Below, piece after piece: positions 5,229-8,612 of a stretch of DNA of 8,612 nucleotides (the stretch's first letter is position 1; every line of letters starts with the position of its first letter). This DNA comes from an uncultured Sphingobium sp. (lineage in GTDB: Bacteria; Pseudomonadota; Alphaproteobacteria; Sphingomonadales; Sphingomonadaceae). The notes beneath the pieces were generated by a model that ran no database searches, was not told the DNA's origin, and worked only from the letters and a program-made list of their open reading frames with translations. A program made the position numbers and the translations under genes. The stretch lies in contig CAMLFF010000125.1 in NCBI GenBank assembly GCA_946479185.1, positions 1-8,612 on the forward strand. Direction: 5' to 3'.

Positions 5229-7205
5229 GTGCACTTGATTGTGCCAACGCCGTGGTCGAAGAATTGGGTTTCTGTGGCTTCTCTGCAGCATGTCTACCGT
5301 CGCGGACATATTTTCTGGTGGCGGAGAGTTCACCGTTTGTTCGACAGCTTCACACTTGATATAAGGCTGTCTCTTGGAACGACGGATCGTTCCGAGGCTC
5401 GTAATAAAGGCGCCGCGCTTACCGCCGCGACGTTGCAGGTGATGAAGATGCTAAATGAAAGAGCCAAGGCCGCTGATGCGAGGCCAACTGAAGAAGAACT
5501 TCAGGGCATCGCACGAAAGGCATATGGCGAGCGCCTCGCTCAATTTTGCGATGATCAGCGCAGCTATCCTCATCACGCATCTGAGCACAGCGTCGCGAAC
5601 CGCACATGGGCCGATTATTATGATCGACTAAATCGGAACGGTGGTCATATCGCGATGATCCCCGACGAGGACCGCGCCTGGCGAATAATGGGGTGGGACG
5701 CACAGCGCATTGATAATCTCCGTCTCGCAATCGATCATGTTCAAGACGGAAATCCTCCGATTTCTCGCCGTTTTGTCGATCATCATCTGACGGAGTTGGG
5801 CTATCAGCCGCACAACGGCTTGCGCCAATTGGTCGAACGCGCGCTTTATCCAGCGTATCGCGACGCATGCCTTGAGGCTGAACGGACGCTACAAGGGCAG
5901 AGTGCCTTTGCAGGGCCGTCGGTTGCCGCGTCCAACGATACACGCCGTGGCGCTGCCCACACAGCCACACCCGCTCCGCGTTCCGAGTGCCCCGAGCCCA
6001 TTCCAGAGTACATCACGGATTTCGTCGAACAGGCGATCGATGATCGGGTCGCGGACGGCGAATGGGATATTAAGAGCGGACGGCAAGCGCGCAGCACCGT
6101 GGCGCTCTTCGAGATGCTGATCGGGCGCAAAGCGTTTGCGGACTACACTCAGAGTGACTTCGCCTCCTTCATGCGTAAAATTCGCTTTGTTCCTGAACGT
6201 TACGATATGACATCGGCAACAAGTCGAGATTCAGTGCTCACCGCCGTAGCAGAAGGCGAAGCTTCGGACAGTTTGGGGAAAACGGCACGGTCAAGATCGG
6301 GCGAGCGTTCAAACCGGACTAGAAATCGACATTTATCGAGCCTGCACGCGGTCTGCCGATGGGCTGAAAAGAATGGGAAACTGCCGCCGGACATTAAGTT
6401 CGAGCTGCTTTTCACGGTGGCTGCCAACAAAAAGCGCTCACGTCATGAGCGACAAGCGACGTCGAACAATGATGTTGCAGCCCTCTTCGCTTTGCCGGTC
6501 TTTACTGGCTGCGAGCCGCATAGCGGCGGGACGGGGCAACGGGTTCTGAAGGCGCGATTTACGCCAGGCGACACCATAGTTCATGACGCTTTCTATTGGG
6601 TGCCACTTCTCCTTTACTACACCGGCGCACGGCGGGAAGAGGTTTGCAAACTAAGCCCGCATGACGTGCTTGAAGGGGTTGTCCCGAGCATCAAGATCGA
6701 TTTTACAGAGTCTGGTCGTCTCAAGAATGACCATTCAGTAAGGCTCGTGCCTCTGCACAGCGAGCTCGTCCGACTTGGATTTCTCGACTTCGCTCGAGAA
6801 TGCCGGGATCGCGAATATGACGTACTTTTTCCAGAATTGCGGTCGACCAACAACGTTCAGAAGTTTGGCGACGTCTATTTCAAGAATGTCTGGCACAATT
6901 TGAAAACCCGTGCTGGCTTGACCGGCGAGGCCACCAATCATGGTATGCGACATCGCTTCGCCAGCGCGCTCAAAAACAAAAAAGTATTCAGCGAATTCCG
7001 CCGCGACGTGATGGGGCATGCGGGACACAATATTAATGAAGAGCGATACAGCGATGTCGGGCCACTGCTAGAATTACAGGCGATCGTTGACGAGCTGCCC
7101 TCGGTGACATCAGCTTTGCCGTCGGCTGTCCCCAACTTGCCGCCAATGGCTTGTCGAAATGCTCAGCCGCGCAAGCGCCGGACAAAAAGTGCTGGCGCAG
7201 ATTGA
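5229..7205 (+). CDS. Tyrosine recombinase / site-specific integrase of the adjacent element
   Basis: A large integrase of up to 658 residues, probably responsible for insertion at the neighbouring tRNA-Gln. The N-terminal part has a strand-rich YRRGHIFWWRRVH motif (23-35) followed by LDIRLSLGTTDRSEARNKGA (43-62), typical of integrases with a DUF6538-like start. A long helical middle includes the core-binding region around 255-400. The catalytic domain shows the full set: R468 (YTGARREE), K499 (GRLKNDHSVRLVP), H571 and R574 (NHGMRHRFA), H597 (MGHAGH) and nucleophile Y607 (NEERYSDV). The tail (about 635-658) is basic. The start is uncertain: the frame opens after a TGA at 5190-5192, has no early ATG, and GTG at 5229, 5241 or 5274 all lack a clear ribosome-binding site. 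It seems intact and potentially active. Confidence 0.93.
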   Translation: MHLIVPTPWSKNWVSVASLQHVYRRGHIFWWRRVHRLFDSFTLDIRLSLGTTDRSEARNKGAALTAATLQVMKMLNERAKAADARPTEEELQGIARKAYGERLAQFCDDQRSYPHHASEHSVANRTWADYYDRLNRNGGHIAMIPDEDRAWRIMGWDAQRIDNLRLAIDHVQDGNPPISRRFVDHHLTELGYQPHNGLRQLVERALYPAYRDACLEAERTLQGQSAFAGPSVAASNDTRRGAAHTATPAPRSECPEPIPEYITDFVEQAIDDRVADGEWDIKSGRQARSTVALFEMLIGRKAFADYTQSDFASFMRKIRFVPERYDMTSATSRDSVLTAVAEGEASDSLGKTARSRSGERSNRTRNRHLSSLHAVCRWAEKNGKLPPDIKFELLFTVAANKKRSRHERQATSNNDVAALFALPVFTGCEPHSGGTGQRVLKARFTPGDTIVHDAFYWVPLLLYYTGARREEVCKLSPHDVLEGVVPSIKIDFTESGRLKNDHSVRLVPLHSELVRLGFLDFARECRDREYDVLFPELRSTNNVQKFGDVYFKNVWHNLKTRAGLTGEATNHGMRHRFASALKNKKVFSEFRRDVMGHAGHNINEERYSDVGPLLELQAIVDELPSVTSALPSAVPNLPPMACRNAQPRKRRTKSAGAD

Positions 7206-7263
7206 ATGCCGTACAGCGATTAGAATTTGCTGAGCAACGCGGCGCGTTTAAGTAAATCAGCGT

Positions 7264-7920
7264 TTAGTTTTCACTTTCAGCCCCGAAGTGCGGGCGGTTT
7301 CTGGAATTATCAAAGACAACGGGCAGCTGTTCCGTGGCTGAGGGTTCCAGCCGCCATCTGACTTTTGTCTTTCGACGATAGCCTGCCAACAGCCCTCTGC
7401 TTATGCAGAAATCCGTGATGCGGAGGGCTTCTCGTCTTTCTTTGGCTGCTCTTGGGGGCACTGTCGGTAACGTGGCGGCATAAAGGATGAACAGCATGGC
7501 AAGCGTTGAGGCAGGGTGCGCTGGATGGCCATCATCCGTCACCGCATCTAGAATGCCAAGTACGAGGCCGAGCCAAAAGGCAGCGCGAGCAAAGCCGCTT
7601 TGCCTGTTAGGCGAGTCCCGACGCAGGCCGAGCGAGAGGGTTTCCGAGACAGCGACTATCGCGATGAAGATGCTCCAGAACCACGGTCAGTGTTTCATCG
7701 TGACGAACACGCCGCAAATCCAAAGCAATGAGCGGGGTCACCCGAAGACCCATTTGGTACGGCCTGTCTCGTGACAAATCTTGATGATGATCGAGCAGAA
7801 ATGTCCTAACGTATTGGAAGGACCGGAATCCATTAAGCCACAAGTAACAGGCTTGAGCAACCCTGAAATAACTAGCACCAACAACCATAGACGAAACGAT
7901 TTATAAAGGTCAGCAGACAT
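7264..7920 (-). pseudogene. Multi-pass membrane protein gene interrupted by two in-frame TGA codons
   Basis: On the minus strand one frame runs 219 codons from ATG at 7920 (MSADLYKSFRLWLLVLVISG) to TAA at 7264-7266, broken only by TGA at 7738-7740 and TGA at 7687-7689. Hydrophobic segments lie on both sides of the stops: FRLWLLVLVISGLL, SLLWICGVFVTM, WFWSIFIAIVAV, AAFWLGLVLGIL and STLAMLFILYAATL. That is the pattern of one polytopic membrane protein. Both stops sit in Trp/aromatic-rich surroundings (WVFG-stop-PRSLLW and MKH-stop-PWFW), so each could be a TGG-to-TGA change. The last 55 or so residues are polar and may be read-through past the original end. Other genes here end in TGA, so recoding is unlikely. 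I do not recognise the family. The opposite-strand frame in this stretch is Ser/Arg-rich, as expected of a shadow. Confidence 0.5.
7391..7429. repeat. 10-bp hairpin with 19-nt loop
   Basis: AGCCCTCTGC (7391-7400) pairs with GCGGAGGGCT (7420-7429) over 10 positions including one G-U. On the + strand it is followed by a pyrimidine-rich run (TTCTCGTCTTTCTTT), so it could act as a weak terminator for rightward transcription from the integrase gene. The large loop and lack of a clean T run make this uncertain. It lies inside the C-terminal part of the leftward pseudogene frame. Confidence 0.35.
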
Positions 7921-7930
7921 AGGTCGGCAG
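7908..7930. repeat. Tandem 9-bp near-repeat between the divergent genes
   Basis: GGTCAGCAG (7908-7916) and GGTCGGCAG (7922-7930) differ at one base and start 14 nt apart. They overlap the start codon of the leftward membrane-protein frame and lie upstream of the lipoprotein gene. They could be paired regulator sites for the divergent region, but chance is a fair explanation. Confidence 0.3.
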
Positions 7931-7957
7931 TGGCCCGTTATTTCTGCTGGAAAAACC

Positions 7958-8612
7958 ATGAGATCAAGTCCAATTTCCGCGAGCTTTTTTATGCTTGCAC
8001 TGCTGCCCGGCTGTTCTGCTTTGAATGGCGATCCCTCACCGGAGGATATGGCAAGGCAATGCCTGGGCCTTGCCATTGGTCCGAAGGTCGCCCCCGTTAG
8101 CGGCCTGCCTGTGAAGGCCCTCCTCGCGGGCTATGAACAAGACCATATTTACCCTGTGAGCTGGGAATCCGGAGAAAACGGGCGATACATCTTGCGGATG
8201 GAATTGAAGGACGACTTAACGCGCCGCGAGCAAAAACTCGCTTATCAGTTTCGCCTCGAACAAGGCACTGGCCACGGCAAATCTTGTGGTCCCGACGTGC
8301 TAGCGGTAGAGCGCCTGTCAATCGACGAAGTGGAGCAGCAGTCCCTCGTTGAGCAGGTAATGATCGGCGCAATGATCGGTGCACAGAGGCTTGGGCTGAA
8401 ACCAGATTTGAAGGCTGCCAACGACGCTATCACGAGCGTTTCGGAGGAGGTCATCGAGCAGGCGGTGAACGCTGCGCCTCAGACAACTGTGGCAGACCAG
8501 TCATCTCCGGCTCCGGAAAGTGCCGCTGCGGAAACTAAGACCTCTCTTCAACGACGGGAGGGCAGCCCCGCAACCGCTGGAGCTGTTCGCTCTACAGATG
8601 GCCGCTATGAAG
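7958..8612 (+). CDS. Unrecognised probable lipoprotein, 3'-truncated by window edge
   Basis: I read an uninterrupted frame from ATG at 7958 to the last base (218 codons plus one base, no stop). GGAA (7949-7952) lies just upstream of the start. Residues 1-19 form a signal peptide ending in a lipobox-like LLPGC (15-19). C19 would be the lipidated residue, with S20 at +2 favouring outer-membrane sorting; Pro at -2 is unusual, so plain secretion is possible. Residues 25-165 look like a folded domain with two further cysteines (C35 and C110). From about 172 to 215 the chain is Ala/Pro/Ser/Thr-rich (APQTTVADQSSPAPESAAAE), which looks like a linker to a C-terminal part outside the window. I do not recognise the family and assign no function. 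The gene is divergent from the decaying membrane-protein frame, with 37 nt between starts. Confidence 0.7.
   Translation, partial: MRSSPISASFFMLALLPGCSALNGDPSPEDMARQCLGLAIGPKVAPVSGLPVKALLAGYEQDHIYPVSWESGENGRYILRMELKDDLTRREQKLAYQFRLEQGTGHGKSCGPDVLAVERLSIDEVEQQSLVEQVMIGAMIGAQRLGLKPDLKAANDAITSVSEEVIEQAVNAAPQTTVADQSSPAPESAAAETKTSLQRREGSPATAGAVRSTDGRYE

Larger units (their letters stand above)
5173..8612 (+). mobile_element. Left end of a putative tRNA-Gln-associated integrative element (right end not in window)
   Basis: The region begins at a complete tRNA, carries a large tyrosine recombinase gene, and then contains a decaying membrane-protein gene and an unrecognised lipoprotein gene. Base composition is visibly richer in A+T and gene density is lower than in the core genes to the left. 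These are typical marks of an integrated island. No conjugation, replication or phage structural genes are seen in the 3.4 kb available, so its type (prophage, ICE or satellite island) is open. Confidence 0.5.

Noticed and set aside
4838..5359. Plus-strand open frame across marR, the tRNA and the integrase start
   Set aside because: It runs through a tRNA gene and antisense to marR, which cannot be a normal protein gene.
5419..5970. Minus-strand open frame inside the integrase gene
   Set aside because: It is Arg/Ser-rich, has no motif and lies opposite an integrase frame with a complete catalytic set.
7687..7740. TGA read as tryptophan (altered code)
   Set aside because: dsbD, ubiK, the YbjN-family gene, proC and the integrase all end in TGA, so the standard code applies and nonsense mutation is simpler.
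7607..7888. 93-codon minus-strand frame overlapping the broken membrane-protein frame
   Set aside because: Its translation is Arg/Asp/His-rich without hydrophobic structure, while the neighbouring frame on the same strand encodes coherent membrane segments.
8097..8454. Two minus-strand open frames opposite the lipoprotein gene
   Set aside because: Both overlap a continuous plus-strand frame with a signal peptide, and neither has a recognisable domain.
7206..8612. A second copy of the tRNA-Gln 3' end (attR)
   Set aside because: Scanning for pieces such as TTCGAATCCTGCC or GCCGCCCCAGCC by eye found none, so the right end is not in the window.
1..8612. CRISPR array or transposon inverted repeats
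   Set aside because: No regularly spaced repeats and no paired terminal repeats with a transposase were seen.

Overview
The window reads as chromosomal DNA of an alphaproteobacterium, most likely a sphingomonad (Sphingomonadales). This rests on protein style and on a gene order I associate with that group: tspO, ubiK, a YbjN-family gene, proC, then a MarR gene. No search was run. The left 5.1 kb is GC-rich, tightly packed core genome. The right 3.4 kb is visibly richer in A+T, more loosely packed, and starts at a tRNA gene.

Core part (1-5172). A 5'-truncated DsbD-type thiol:disulfide interchange protein is followed after 4 nt by tlyA (S4 plus FtsJ-type rRNA 2'-O-methyltransferase). Then come a TspO/MBR membrane protein (GTG start), UbiK (BMFP family, ubiquinone biosynthesis accessory factor), a YbjN-domain protein, and proC (pyrroline-5-carboxylate reductase), which overlaps the YbjN gene by 14 nt. 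All of these run rightwards. A MarR-type regulator faces proC, with 10 nt between their stop codons. Three DnaA-box-like 9-mers, all in one orientation, sit in the ubiK/YbjN intergenic stretch. The 104 nt between tlyA and tspO (1945-2048) hold nothing I can name beyond a 17-bp near-repeat of the tlyA start region.

Junction. tRNA-Gln(UUG), with its own promoter and an encoded CCA, ends at 5172. A large tyrosine recombinase gene begins about 57 nt later, running away from the tRNA. A perfect 17-bp inverted repeat lies between them. This is the usual layout of the left end of an integrative element that uses the 3' end of a tRNA gene as its attachment site. No second copy of the tRNA 3' end was seen to the right, so the far end should lie beyond the window.

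Accessory part (5173-8612). After the integrase there is a leftward reading frame of 219 codons (7264-7920) encoding a hydrophobic, multi-membrane-segment protein. It is interrupted only by two in-frame TGA codons and is most simply a decaying pseudogene. Divergent from it is an unrecognised, probably exported lipoprotein (start 7958) whose frame stays open to the window end (218 codons, no stop). Neither protein matches a family I can name. These two, with the DnaA-box cluster and the palindrome before the integrase gene, are the items most worth checking.
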